Positions 1 to 7,111 of a DNA stretch of 64,000 bases are shown here, in pieces. The number at the start of each line of letters is the position of its first letter. Position 1 is the first letter of the stretch. The notes beneath the pieces were generated by a model. That model did not search any database and was not told the origin of the DNA. It saw nothing but the letters and a program-made list of their open reading frames with translations. The stretch lies in NCBI RefSeq assembly GCF_009760405.1, contig NZ_WRPP01000007.1, positions 186,001-250,000 on the forward strand, given 5' to 3'. The translations under genes and the position numbers were made by a program. This DNA comes from Nocardia terrae. Its GTDB lineage: Bacteria > Actinomycetota > Actinomycetes > Mycobacteriales > Mycobacteriaceae.

Positions 1-152
1 CCGGAGTCGTCCAGGGCGATCGCCGCGCGTCCCAAGGTCTCGGCCACTCCGGCGATCAGTGCGATCACCACCGCCCGGTACGCCAGCACCGCCCGCTCCG
101 GTCGCGCCCACACCGCCGCCGAAGTCCGTTCGAACGCCCCGATTTCCGTCAT
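1..152 (-). CDS. Partial hypothetical protein (N-terminal 50 residues)
   Basis: An open frame starts at an ATG (complement of 150-152) and runs off the left edge. The visible N-terminus begins MTEIGAFERTSA and has a moderately hydrophobic stretch (about residues 24-37) that could be a membrane segment or a buried helix. No ribosome binding site is obvious. I do not recognise the family. The next 212 bases to the cyclase stop codon show no gene. Confidence 0.4.
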   Translation of the reverse strand, partial: MTEIGAFERTSAAVWARPERAVLAYRAVVIALIAGVAETLGRAAIALDDS

Positions 153-364
153 GCCCTTACTGTCCGGCTCCGCGCCCGATTCCGGATCACCCGCGAGTAC
201 GACATCGCACCGGTCCTCAGGTACTACACCGGGAAGTGAGTGGTTAATGCGTTGCTGCCGGGGGCGGGTGGTCTTACAGTCCGGGAGGTGTTCAGTTCAC
301 CTTTTCCGTCGAAATATCCGCAGGTCTCGCCGGGTGCGCGAACCATTTTCGAGCGGCTTGATGA

Positions 365-1936
365 TTAGCGATCGGCGGCCCGGTCGGCCGCGGGTTCCTG
401 GGGTAGGGGTGCGGCCGACGGCCGGTCGGCCCGCGGGGCACTGCCGTTGCGGTGGGCTGGCGACGGGACGTCGGTCCAGCAGGGAGTGGGCTCTTTGCGG
501 CCGCGGAGCTGGAGAGTGTCGAAGTGGGTCCAGCGCGTGCGCTCGGCGTCGCAGGCGGCGTCTATGACGGCCTGACTGGCCAGGATTCGCCGCGGCACCT
601 GTTTGGCCTCGGTGGTGAGGCGCGCCGCCTCGTTCACCGCGTCACCGATGACGGTGAACTCCAGCCGGGTGTCGGTGCCGACGTCACCGGCGAACACCAG
701 CCCGCGCGCGATGCCGATGCCGACCTCGAGTTCGCCGAGGATTTCCACCTCGTCCCGGATGCGCCGAGCGGCGATCAGGGCGGGCGTCGCATTGTCGTCC
801 AGTGCGATGGGCGCGCCGAAAATGCACAGCGCCGCATCGCCTTCGAACTTGTTGACCAGGCCGTGGTTGTCCTCGGTGGCCGCCACCACCGTGGACAGCA
901 GCCGGTTCAGCTTGGCCACGAAGTCGTGCGGCGCTAGCTCGGTGGCCATCGCGACCGACCCGGTCACATCCACGAAAAGCGCTGTCACCACCCGCATGTC
1001 GCCGGTGAGGCTGGGGCTGCCCGACAGCGCCCGCTCGGCCACCTCGGTCCCGACGTGCCGACCGAACACCGTGCGCATGCGCTCGCGCTCACTGAGATTG
1101 GCGGCCAGCTCGTTCACCGAATGCTCGAGCCGCCCGATCTCGCTGGTGCTGTTGATGGTCACGCGGGCGTCGAGATCGCCGTGCGCGATCCGGTCCAGGG
1201 CGTCGCGCAGCGTGTGCATGGGCGTGGCCACCGCCCGGGCCAGCGCAGCGGTCGCCACCACACCCGCCGACAGCCCGACGATGGCCATGTAGATGCCGGT
1301 CCGGATCCGGTCCTGGCTGTCGGTCGACGGATCCGCCAGCACGGTGATCAACATGAACAGCGGCACCGCGCCGGCCACCGCGAAGGTGACCAGCACCCGC
1401 GCCAGCACCGTATTGCTCCAGTGCGCGGTCTCGTCGAGCACCTCGGCCACGACCGGAATGGTCGGCCGGATGAGCCGGTCCACGATCAGGAAGGTCAGCG
1501 CCGCCGACTCCAGCCCACCGAGGGTGAACATCGACAGCACGACCGGAAAGCTGCGTTCCTCGGTGGCGTGCGAGAAGATCGCCGCCGCGATGAACACACC
1601 GGGCAGCCAGATCGCCAGCGCCCGCGCGGTGATCGAGAGCGGCAGCTGCAGCAGCCGTTTCGCCTCGCGCTCGGTGGGCGGGCGGCGCTGGTCCAGCCAG
1701 CCGAAGTAGTGCCGGCGGTCCCGCACCGCGAGGGCGATGCCGACCAGCGCGCCGATCGTCGGATAGATCGACACGTAGACGAACGTGCGCATCCAATCCG
1801 ATCCGAGCCGGCTCAGGAAGCCGCTCAGGAACAGTTCGGTGGTGATCACCGCGAGACCGCCGAGGTTGCACGCCATGACGACAGCCGACAGACCCCCACG
1901 CGCACGCAGCGCCCACAGGATGAGTCTGCTGGTCAC
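365..1936 (-). CDS. Membrane-anchored class III adenylate cyclase with HAMP domain
   Basis: The 523-residue product has six predicted membrane helices (about residues 16-38, 52-72, 107-124, 133-152, 178-203, 213-238), then a HAMP domain (about 239-285) and a class III cyclase domain (about 312-490). Metal-binding aspartates fit Asp323 (LFVDVTGS) and Asp367 (FEGDA). Lys363 and Asp432 form the pair expected for ATP specificity, and Asn435/Arg439 match the transition-state pair. It should make cAMP at the membrane, with HAMP passing a membrane signal to the catalytic domain. The layout matches the mycobacterial Rv1318c-Rv1320c/Rv3645 group. It starts at GTG. The Pro/Ala-rich tail after residue 490 looks disordered. 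Confidence 0.9.
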   Translation of the reverse strand: MTSRLILWALRARGGLSAVVMACNLGGLAVITTELFLSGFLSRLGSDWMRTFVYVSIYPTIGALVGIALAVRDRRHYFGWLDQRRPPTEREAKRLLQLPLSITARALAIWLPGVFIAAAIFSHATEERSFPVVLSMFTLGGLESAALTFLIVDRLIRPTIPVVAEVLDETAHWSNTVLARVLVTFAVAGAVPLFMLITVLADPSTDSQDRIRTGIYMAIVGLSAGVVATAALARAVATPMHTLRDALDRIAHGDLDARVTINSTSEIGRLEHSVNELAANLSERERMRTVFGRHVGTEVAERALSGSPSLTGDMRVVTALFVDVTGSVAMATELAPHDFVAKLNRLLSTVVAATEDNHGLVNKFEGDAALCIFGAPIALDDNATPALIAARRIRDEVEILGELEVGIGIARGLVFAGDVGTDTRLEFTVIGDAVNEAARLTTEAKQVPRRILASQAVIDAACDAERTRWTHFDTLQLRGRKEPTPCWTDVPSPAHRNGSAPRADRPSAAPLPQEPAADRAADR

Positions 1937-1995
1937 GTCGCAGACTCTAGAGACCTTTCGGCCGGGATTGCACGTTTGTGGGTAATTACTCGGAG

Positions 1996-2037
1996 ATCAA
2001 CAAGCGGATCAACAAGCGGATCAACAAGCGGATCAAC
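1996..2037. repeat. 12-bp tandem repeat at the 3' end of the hemolysin III gene
   Basis: Three and a half head-to-tail copies of ATCAACAAGCGG are identical to one another. The last partial copy overlaps the TGA stop of the minus-strand hemolysin III gene (complement of 2033-2035). Identical 12-mers suggest recent slippage, so copy number may vary between strains. Confidence 0.9.
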
Positions 2038-2740
2038 TCAACAGCACGAACCAGATCGCGACGTAGTGGCACAACGCCGCGACCACCGTTGCGGCGTGGA
2101 AGAACTCGTGATGCCCGAAGACCTCCGGCCACGGGTCCGGCCAGCGCGAGGCGTAGAGGATCCCGCCCACGCTGTAGGCGATGCCGCCCGCGAGCAGCAG
2201 GATCACCGGCGTCCAGCCGACATTGCCGATGAGGGTTCCGGCCACCGGGACGATGGCCCAGCCCAGCAGCAGATACAGCGGCACCCCGACCCAGCGAGGA
2301 GCGGTGGGCCACAGCATCTTCAGCGCGACACCGGCCAGCGCGCCCGCCCAGACGATCGACAGCAGGACGGTTCCGGCATTGCCGCGCACGCCGAGCAGCG
2401 CGAACGGCGTGTAGCTGCCCGCGATGAACAGGAAGATCATCGAGTGGTCCGCCCGCTTCATCCACATGCGGGCGCGAGCGGTTCGCCAGTTCACCCGGTG
2501 GTAGGTCGCGCTGACGCCGAACACCCCGCACACGGTGATGCCGTAGACGAGGGTCGACCAGGCCGCGGTCGCCGACACCGTGGCCGCGACCGAGACCAGC
2601 ACCACCACCGCGATCGCGGCCACGCCGACCGCCCAGGCGTGGATCCACCCGCGCATGCGGGGCTTGATGAGCGTCAGCTCTTCCCGGACGGTTTCGATCA
2701 GACCCACCGCCGGATCGACGGGCTGTACTGCCTCGGCCAT
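2033..2740 (-). CDS. Hemolysin III family (TrhA/YqfA, PAQR-like) membrane protein
   Basis: The 235-residue protein has seven predicted membrane helices. Family motifs are visible: SATYHRVNW (about 78-86), DHSMIFLFIAGSYTPF (about 97-112) and GHHEFFHAATVVAALCHY near the C-terminus. The His/Asp/Ser residues in these motifs are the putative metal site of the PAQR superfamily. Members affect membrane energetics; a true haemolytic role is not implied. A strong Shine-Dalgarno (AGGAGGAAAG, complement of about 2745-2754) precedes the ATG. The gene is divergent from the Z-prenyl synthase, the same pairing as Rv1085c/Rv1086 in M. tuberculosis. Confidence 0.93.
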   Translation of the reverse strand: MAEAVQPVDPAVGLIETVREELTLIKPRMRGWIHAWAVGVAAIAVVVLVSVAATVSATAAWSTLVYGITVCGVFGVSATYHRVNWRTARARMWMKRADHSMIFLFIAGSYTPFALLGVRGNAGTVLLSIVWAGALAGVALKMLWPTAPRWVGVPLYLLLGWAIVPVAGTLIGNVGWTPVILLLAGGIAYSVGGILYASRWPDPWPEVFGHHEFFHAATVVAALCHYVAIWFVLLS

Positions 2741-2870
2741 AACTTTCCTCCTCAGTAACCTACGGTACCGTAGGTTGGCGTGGGTGCACCCGTCGAGTGG
2801 GTGTCGTCACCAACCGGCTCCGGCGTTTCGGTCTTCTGTCCCGGTCGCTCCGCTGATCCTTGCGGGGGCG

Positions 2871-2876
2871 TAGGGT
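2871..2876 (+). promoter_or_regulatory. -10 hexamer TAGGGT, leaderless start of the prenyl synthase
   Basis: TAGGGT lies 7 bases before the GTG at 2884, and no ribosome binding site is close to that codon. Transcription would begin at or next to the start codon, which supports 2884 over the upstream TTG at 2860. Confidence 0.5.
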
Positions 2877-2883
2877 TGCGGCC

Positions 2884-3663
2884 GTGAAGGTTGCGAGTCA
2901 GGTGCGTGGGCTCCCATATCGCATATACGAGAAGCGGCTGGCCCAGCAGCTGGCGGGCAAACAACATCCCCGGCACGTCGCGGTGATGTGTGATGGCAAC
3001 CGGCGCTGGGCGCGGGAGAACGGTTTCAGCGATATCAGCCACGGCCATCGGGTCGGTGCGCTGAAGATCGCCGAACTGGTCGGCTGGTGCGGCGAAGCGG
3101 GCATCGAGATGGTGACCCTCTATCTGCTCTCCACCGAGAACCTGCGGCGCGACTCCGACGAGCTGGAGACCCTCTTCGAGGTGATCACCGACGTCGTCGA
3201 CGAACTGTCTGCGCCGGAACAGAATTGGAGCGTCCGCATCGTCGGCGCGCTCGACCAGCTGCCGCCGGAGATGGCGCGCCGGCTCAGCGAGGCCGCCAAG
3301 TCCACCGAGGGCCGCACCGGCGTGCACGTCAATGTCGCCATCGGCTACGGCGGCCGCCAGGAGATCGCCGACGCGGTGCGCTCGCTGGTCCGCCAGGAGA
3401 TGGACGCCGGGGAGACCGGCGAGGACCTGGTCCAGTCCATCACCGTGGACGCCATCGGCCAGCACCTCTACACCTCCGGGCAGCCCGATCCCGACCTCGT
3501 CATCCGCACCTCCGGCGAGCAGCGGCTCTCCGGATTCCTGTTGTGGCAGAGCGCCTATTCCGAGATCTGGTTCACCGAAGCCTATTGGCCGGAATTCCGG
3601 CGCGTGGATTTCCTGCGGGCGCTGCGTGATTACGCGGCCCGGCATCGCCGCTTCGGGGTCTAG
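2884..3663 (+). CDS. Short-chain (2Z,6E)-farnesyl diphosphate synthase-like cis-prenyltransferase
   Basis: This 259-residue member of the UPP synthase family condenses isopentenyl diphosphate onto an allylic primer with cis geometry. Catalytic Asp37 lies in MCDGNRRWAR. Other family blocks are YLLSTENLRR and RTSGEQRLSGFLLWQSAYSE near the C-terminus. The sequence is very close to M. tuberculosis Rv1086, which makes E,Z-farnesyl diphosphate, the precursor for decaprenyl phosphate. I therefore favour the short-chain enzyme over a full-length UppS. GTG 2884 is chosen because of the -10 box at 2871-2876; an in-frame TTG at 2860 would add 8 residues. Confidence 0.92.
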   Translation: MKVASQVRGLPYRIYEKRLAQQLAGKQHPRHVAVMCDGNRRWARENGFSDISHGHRVGALKIAELVGWCGEAGIEMVTLYLLSTENLRRDSDELETLFEVITDVVDELSAPEQNWSVRIVGALDQLPPEMARRLSEAAKSTEGRTGVHVNVAIGYGGRQEIADAVRSLVRQEMDAGETGEDLVQSITVDAIGQHLYTSGQPDPDLVIRTSGEQRLSGFLLWQSAYSEIWFTEAYWPEFRRVDFLRALRDYAARHRRFGV

Positions 3664-3666
3664 AAC

Positions 3667-3716
3667 ACGGCGAACCAACGGTTCCGTTGCAGTGCAATGT
3701 GTTCCGGGTTCGCCGT
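3667..3716 (+). terminator. Hairpin downstream of the prenyl synthase
   Basis: A perfect 10-bp inverted repeat (ACGGCGAACC at 3667-3676, GGTTCGCCGT at 3707-3716) encloses a nested 5-bp stem (AACGG/CCGTT at 3677-3688). It lies directly after the stop codon and just before the -10 box of the next gene, so it may terminate the prenyl synthase transcript. There is no T-run. Confidence 0.5.
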
Positions 3717-3729
3717 AACCTTGCTCGCG

Positions 3730-3735
3730 TACCGT
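3730..3735 (+). promoter_or_regulatory. -10 hexamer TACCGT before a leaderless start
   Basis: TACCGT is 8 bases upstream of the ATG at 3744, with no ribosome binding site between. This selects 3744 as the start. Confidence 0.45.
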
Positions 3736-3743
3736 CGGATTGC

Positions 3744-4349
3744 ATGAGCGAGCTGTACGAGGGGCAGGGTGGCCCCGCGGAAACCCAGGTCGCGGCGGTG
3801 CCGTACGTCAGTTACGAGGAGTTCGGCCGCCGTTTTCTCGAGTACGCGGCCTCCACCGAACGGATAGCCGGGGCGTTCGAGAAACTCACCGGGGAGGCCT
3901 TCGAATTCGGGCCGATCGGGGCCGGGCCGGGCAAGCTCGCGAAACTCTCGGCCACCGTGCGGCTGGGGCAGCCGAGGCTGAATCGTGAAGTCGAGGACAT
4001 CATTTCCTTCGACCTGGTGATCCCGCTCAAGGTCGATCTGCTCATCGATCTCGCGGTCGATCGCTATCCCTTCCGCGTGGACGGCACCATTCACCTGCAT
4101 CTGACTGTCCGCACCGCCGAACCACTCCGGGTGCTCATCGAAATCGACGAGCCGCAACCCAGCAATGTGCGCATCAATGTCGCCAGCGCGACCCGGCGCG
4201 GTGAACTCCTGCGCATCCTGGCCAGCGTCGACCACGAGATCCGCCGCTTCGTCTCGCGCTACATCGCGACCGAGATCTGCAAACCCCATATCCAGGCGGC
4301 CACCGATATCGATGTGGCGGGCCGATTGGACGCGGCCTGGAAGCTCTGA
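3744..4349 (+). CDS. Uncharacterised single-domain protein, same family as the gene at 53032
   Basis: This 201-residue protein has no signal peptide and no membrane helix. About residues 19-65 contain YVSYEEFGRRF, then STERIAG, then a GPIGAGPG turn. The rest alternates short beta-rich stretches (FDLVIPLKVDLLIDLAV; VRTAEPLRVLIEIDEPQ) and ends in an amphipathic helix. The same motifs recur twice in the 53032-54258 gene, so the window holds three copies of one domain of about 185 residues. I know no function. Alternating amphipathic strands with a terminal helix suggest a lipid-binding (TULIP-like) fold, but this is only inference. It is convergent with coaA, 16 bases apart. Confidence 0.8.
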   Translation: MSELYEGQGGPAETQVAAVPYVSYEEFGRRFLEYAASTERIAGAFEKLTGEAFEFGPIGAGPGKLAKLSATVRLGQPRLNREVEDIISFDLVIPLKVDLLIDLAVDRYPFRVDGTIHLHLTVRTAEPLRVLIEIDEPQPSNVRINVASATRRGELLRILASVDHEIRRFVSRYIATEICKPHIQAATDIDVAGRLDAAWKL

Positions 4350-4365
4350 CCCACTCGATCGGGAT

Positions 4366-5298
4366 TCAGAGTTTTCTGAGCCGCAGCCGGTTGATGGAGT
4401 GGTCGGAGTCCTTGCGCAGCACCAGGGTCGCGCGCGGGCGGGTCGGCAGGATGTTCTCCACCAGGTTCGGCCGGTTGATGTTGTGCCAGATTTCCTTGGC
4501 CTGGTTGACGGCTTCCTGCTCGTTGAAGTTCGCGTAGTGGTGGAAGTGCGAATTCGGGTCCTGGAAGGCGGTCTTCTGCAGGGACAGGAAGCGCTGCACG
4601 TACCAGTTCTCGATGTCCTCGATGCGGGCGTCGACGTAGACCGAGAAGTCGAACAGGTCCGAGACCATCAGCCGGGGACCGGTCTGCAGCACGTTCAGGC
4701 CCTCGACGATGAGAATGTCGGGCTGGCGCACGCAGTGGTGCTCGCCGGGCACGATGTCGTAGGCGATGTGCGAGTACACGGGCGCGCACACCTCGTGCGC
4801 ACCGGATTTCACCTCGGTGACGAAGCGCAGCAACTTGCGCCGGTCGTAGGACTCCGGGAAGCCCTTGCGGTGCATGATCCCGCGCCGGGTGAGTTCGGCT
4901 GTCGGATACAGGAATCCGTCGGTGGTGACCAGATCCACCCGCGGATGGTGGTCCCAGCGCGCCAGCAGCGCCTGCAGCACACGGGCGGTGGTGGACTTGC
5001 CGACCGCGACCGAGCCCGCCACGCCGATGACGAACGGCACCTGACGGTCGGGATGGGTCTCGCCGAGGAAGGTGGCGGTGGCGGCGAACAGGCGCTGCCT
5101 GGCGGCTACCTGCAGATGAATGAGACGCGCCAGCGGCAGGTAGACCTCGGCGACCTCCTCGAGGTCGATCTGCTCACCCAGGCCGCGCAGCCCGATCAGT
5201 TCTTCCTCGGTGAGCACCAGGGGAGTCGACTTGCGCAGGGTGCGCCACTGCTTGCGGTCGAATTCCACGTAGGGGCTGGGCTCGCTCATTCGTGCCAT
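4366..5298 (-). CDS. coaA: Type I pantothenate kinase
   Basis: The 310-residue enzyme carries out the first step of coenzyme A synthesis, ATP-dependent phosphorylation of pantothenate. The P-loop GSVAVGKST is at residues 95-103. Downstream blocks match M. tuberculosis CoaA almost residue for residue: TTDGFLYP, KGFPESYDRR, APVYSHIAYDI, ILIVEGLNVLQ and the C-terminal DHSINRLRLRKL. The ATG at 5298 gives MARMSEPSPYVEFDR, aligning with the known enzyme's N-terminus. An upstream in-frame start would add 11 residues that lack homology. Confidence 0.96.
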   Translation of the reverse strand: MARMSEPSPYVEFDRKQWRTLRKSTPLVLTEEELIGLRGLGEQIDLEEVAEVYLPLARLIHLQVAARQRLFAATATFLGETHPDRQVPFVIGVAGSVAVGKSTTARVLQALLARWDHHPRVDLVTTDGFLYPTAELTRRGIMHRKGFPESYDRRKLLRFVTEVKSGAHEVCAPVYSHIAYDIVPGEHHCVRQPDILIVEGLNVLQTGPRLMVSDLFDFSVYVDARIEDIENWYVQRFLSLQKTAFQDPNSHFHHYANFNEQEAVNQAKEIWHNINRPNLVENILPTRPRATLVLRKDSDHSINRLRLRKL

Positions 5299-5438
5299 TA
5301 CTCGTGTCCCCACATTCGCGCGCCGCGACAACAGCTCTCGGAAAGCCGCATCGTCGCCGTGCCCGGCGATCCGGCCAACACTCCACGCATAGCCGAATTG
5401 TGCTCGGCCTCAACATCCGGGTGAACACCAGGTATTGC

Positions 5439-5450
5439 TACTCGCGAGTA
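5439..5450. promoter_or_regulatory. Perfect 12-bp palindrome TACTCGCGAGTA, operator-like
   Basis: The dyad fits the size and spacing of TetR-family operators. It lies about 140 bases before the coaA start and 210 bases before the DUF885 start. No regulator gene is adjacent, so a distant regulator would be required. Confidence 0.4.
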
Positions 5451-5538
5451 ACCAGAGTGGGATAGGCCACATCACAGCACCCAGGGGTGGCCAGTGAGGC
5501 TGTGCGCCAGGCTGATCCCCGCCGATGAGGCCATAATG

Positions 5539-5654
5539 GTTCGCGGCCCGTCTCGATTCTGGACTGAGTGGAGCGGGCGAGCGAAGCGGAGGAGCGGAGG
5601 GAGGGAAGAATCGAGACCTCCAGGGCCGCGAACCCGCCCGGAGCGAAGCGGAGG
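5539..5654. repeat. Palindromic intergenic element with a 14-bp direct repeat
   Basis: Two inverted segments nest: GTTCGCGGCCC (5539-5549) with GGGCCGCGAAC (5623-5633), and TCTCGATTCT (5551-5560) with AGAATCGAGA (5607-5616). The purine-rich loop holds GAGCGAAGCGGAGG (5579-5592), repeated exactly at 5641-5654 beside the DUF885 start. The second copy supplies that gene's ribosome binding site. It resembles a REP/MITE-type element. Confidence 0.6.
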
Positions 5655-5659
5655 GCAAA

Positions 5660-6862
5660 TTGAGCAGAGCAGCGCATCCTCTGGTCACCGAATATCTGCG
5701 GCTCGGGCTGGCATTCGACCGGCTCGAAGAGGGATTCGTGGACGCCTTCACCGGTGACCCGGCCCTGCGGCGCGAGGTCGAGAACGCGCCCGCGCCGGAC
5801 CCGCGCGATCTCGCGCACCGGGCCGCCGCGCTGCGCAAGGAACTTCCCGACGCCGGGCTCTCGGCCGAGCGAGTCGAATTCCTGGAGGCGCACCTGCGCG
5901 CCCTCGAATGCTCCGGTCGCAAATTCGCCGGGGAGGACATCAACTTCATCGACGAGGTGCGCGCGTACTTCGACGTGGACATCGCGCCCGGCGACACCGA
6001 GGACTACCGCGAGGCGCACCGGCAGCTGGACGAGGTGCTGCCCGGAGACGGCGAACTCCTCGACCGCATCACCGCGCACCGCCGCAACGACGAGATTCCG
6101 CCCGAGCGTCTGAAGGAATGCGTGGCCGCGTTCTCCAGCGCCCTGCGCGAACTCGTCCGCGACCGCTATCCGCTGCCCGACAACGAGCACGTGGAATACG
6201 AAGTGGTGGGCGACAAGCCGTGGTCGGGCTTCAACTACTACCTGGGCAACTACCAGTCCCGGGTGGCCATCAACTCCGATCTCAAGCAGCACATGTCGCA
6301 GTTGCCGCACCTGATCGCGCACGAGTCGTACCCGGGCCATCACACCGAGCACTGCCGCAAGGAGGCCGGGCTGGTGGGGGCCGGGCAGGACGAGCAGACG
6401 CTGTTCGTGGTGAATACGCCGCAGTGCCTGATGGCGGAGGGGCTGGCCGACCTGGCCCTGAAGTCGATCGTGGGTCCGGGCTGGGGGCGCTGGGCGCAGG
6501 AGATCTACGCCGACCTCGGGCTGCGCTTCGATGGTGAACGCGCCGAGAAGATTTCGACCGCGTCCGCGAACCTGCTGAGCGTGCGCCAGGACGCCGCGCT
6601 GCTGCTGCACGACCGCCGGCGCGACTCCACCGAGGTGGCGGAGTTCCTGCAGCGCTGGAGTCTGATCACGCCGGAGCGGGCCGTGCAGTCACTGCGCTTC
6701 CTGTCCTCGTCGTTGTGGCGGGCCTATATCTCCACGTATGTGGAGGGCTACCGGCTGCTCGGCGGATGGCTGGACAAAGCGGTGGATGCCGCGGATCGGT
6801 CCGAGCGTTTCCGTCGTCTGCTGGACGAACCCTTGACCCCGGGCGCGATCCGGCGCATGTGA
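5660..6862 (+). CDS. DUF885 family putative zinc metallopeptidase
   Basis: The 400-residue cytoplasmic protein has the gluzincin-like motif HESYPGHH at residues 221-228, where the histidines and Glu222 would bind zinc and activate water. A downstream Glu in LMAEGLADLA (about 254) is a candidate third ligand. DUF885 proteins are annotated as peptidases or carboxypeptidases, but the substrate is unknown. It starts at TTG 5660, preceded by GCGGAGGG at good spacing. That ribosome binding site lies in the second direct repeat of the upstream palindromic element. Confidence 0.85.
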   Translation: MSRAAHPLVTEYLRLGLAFDRLEEGFVDAFTGDPALRREVENAPAPDPRDLAHRAAALRKELPDAGLSAERVEFLEAHLRALECSGRKFAGEDINFIDEVRAYFDVDIAPGDTEDYREAHRQLDEVLPGDGELLDRITAHRRNDEIPPERLKECVAAFSSALRELVRDRYPLPDNEHVEYEVVGDKPWSGFNYYLGNYQSRVAINSDLKQHMSQLPHLIAHESYPGHHTEHCRKEAGLVGAGQDEQTLFVVNTPQCLMAEGLADLALKSIVGPGWGRWAQEIYADLGLRFDGERAEKISTASANLLSVRQDAALLLHDRRRDSTEVAEFLQRWSLITPERAVQSLRFLSSSLWRAYISTYVEGYRLLGGWLDKAVDAADRSERFRRLLDEPLTPGAIRRM

Positions 6863-6977
6863 CCCGGTCCACTCCGGACCGCCGGTGGTCCCGTCGATAC
6901 TTTTCCGGGATACGCGGAACCTCCGCATTCGCTCCGGCCATGCGCAGACTGCGGGCGGCTACGCCGGCAGTGCACGA

Positions 6978-6983
6978 TAGGAT
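6978..6983 (+). promoter_or_regulatory. -10 hexamer TAGGAT upstream of the glyA leader
   Basis: TAGGAT is just before the predicted 5' end of the riboswitch. Transcription from about 6989-6991 would give a leader of roughly 120 bases containing the whole aptamer. No clear -35 box is visible. Confidence 0.4.
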
Positions 6984-6984
6984 G

Positions 6985-7064
6985 ACCGGACCGCGACTGG
7001 CGCACTCGAGGTGGAAGCAACCACCGGGAAGCACCGAAGTCCGGCACCGCGCGCCTGGGTGCCT
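6985..7064 (+). promoter_or_regulatory. ZTP (pfl motif) riboswitch aptamer upstream of glyA
   Basis: Conserved blocks of the pfl RNA appear in order: CGACTGGCG (6994-7002), a stem-loop GGTGG/CCACC followed by GGGAAGC (7010-7032), and the 3' block CGCGCGCCTGGGTGC. CCGGA (6986-6990) can pair with TCCGG (7040-7044) to close the first half. ZTP riboswitches turn on folate one-carbon and purine genes, including glyA, when ZMP/ZTP builds up. Placement directly before glyA fits. About 47 bases separate it from the ATG; the switching mechanism is not resolved by eye. Confidence 0.78.
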
Positions 7065-7111
7065 GGCGATCCCCGACATCATTCGGGGTACCCGGAAGAC
7101 GGAGGTGCGCC

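Larger units (their letters stand above)
5299..5659. other. Gene-free 361-bp interval
   Basis: I see no credible gene between divergent coaA and the DUF885 gene. The interval holds the palindrome TACTCGCGAGTA (5439-5450) and a large imperfect palindrome with flanking direct repeats (5539-5654), both listed separately. No clear -10 box for coaA was identified. Confidence 0.6.

Noticed and set aside
1996..2037. CRISPR-like array
   Set aside because: Units are 12 bp and contiguous, with no spacers and no cas genes nearby.
1055..2758. Long plus-strand open frame (567 codons) opposite the cyclase and hemolysin III genes
   Set aside because: It is His/Arg/Asp-rich antisense sequence of two well-supported genes and has no domain or ribosome binding site.
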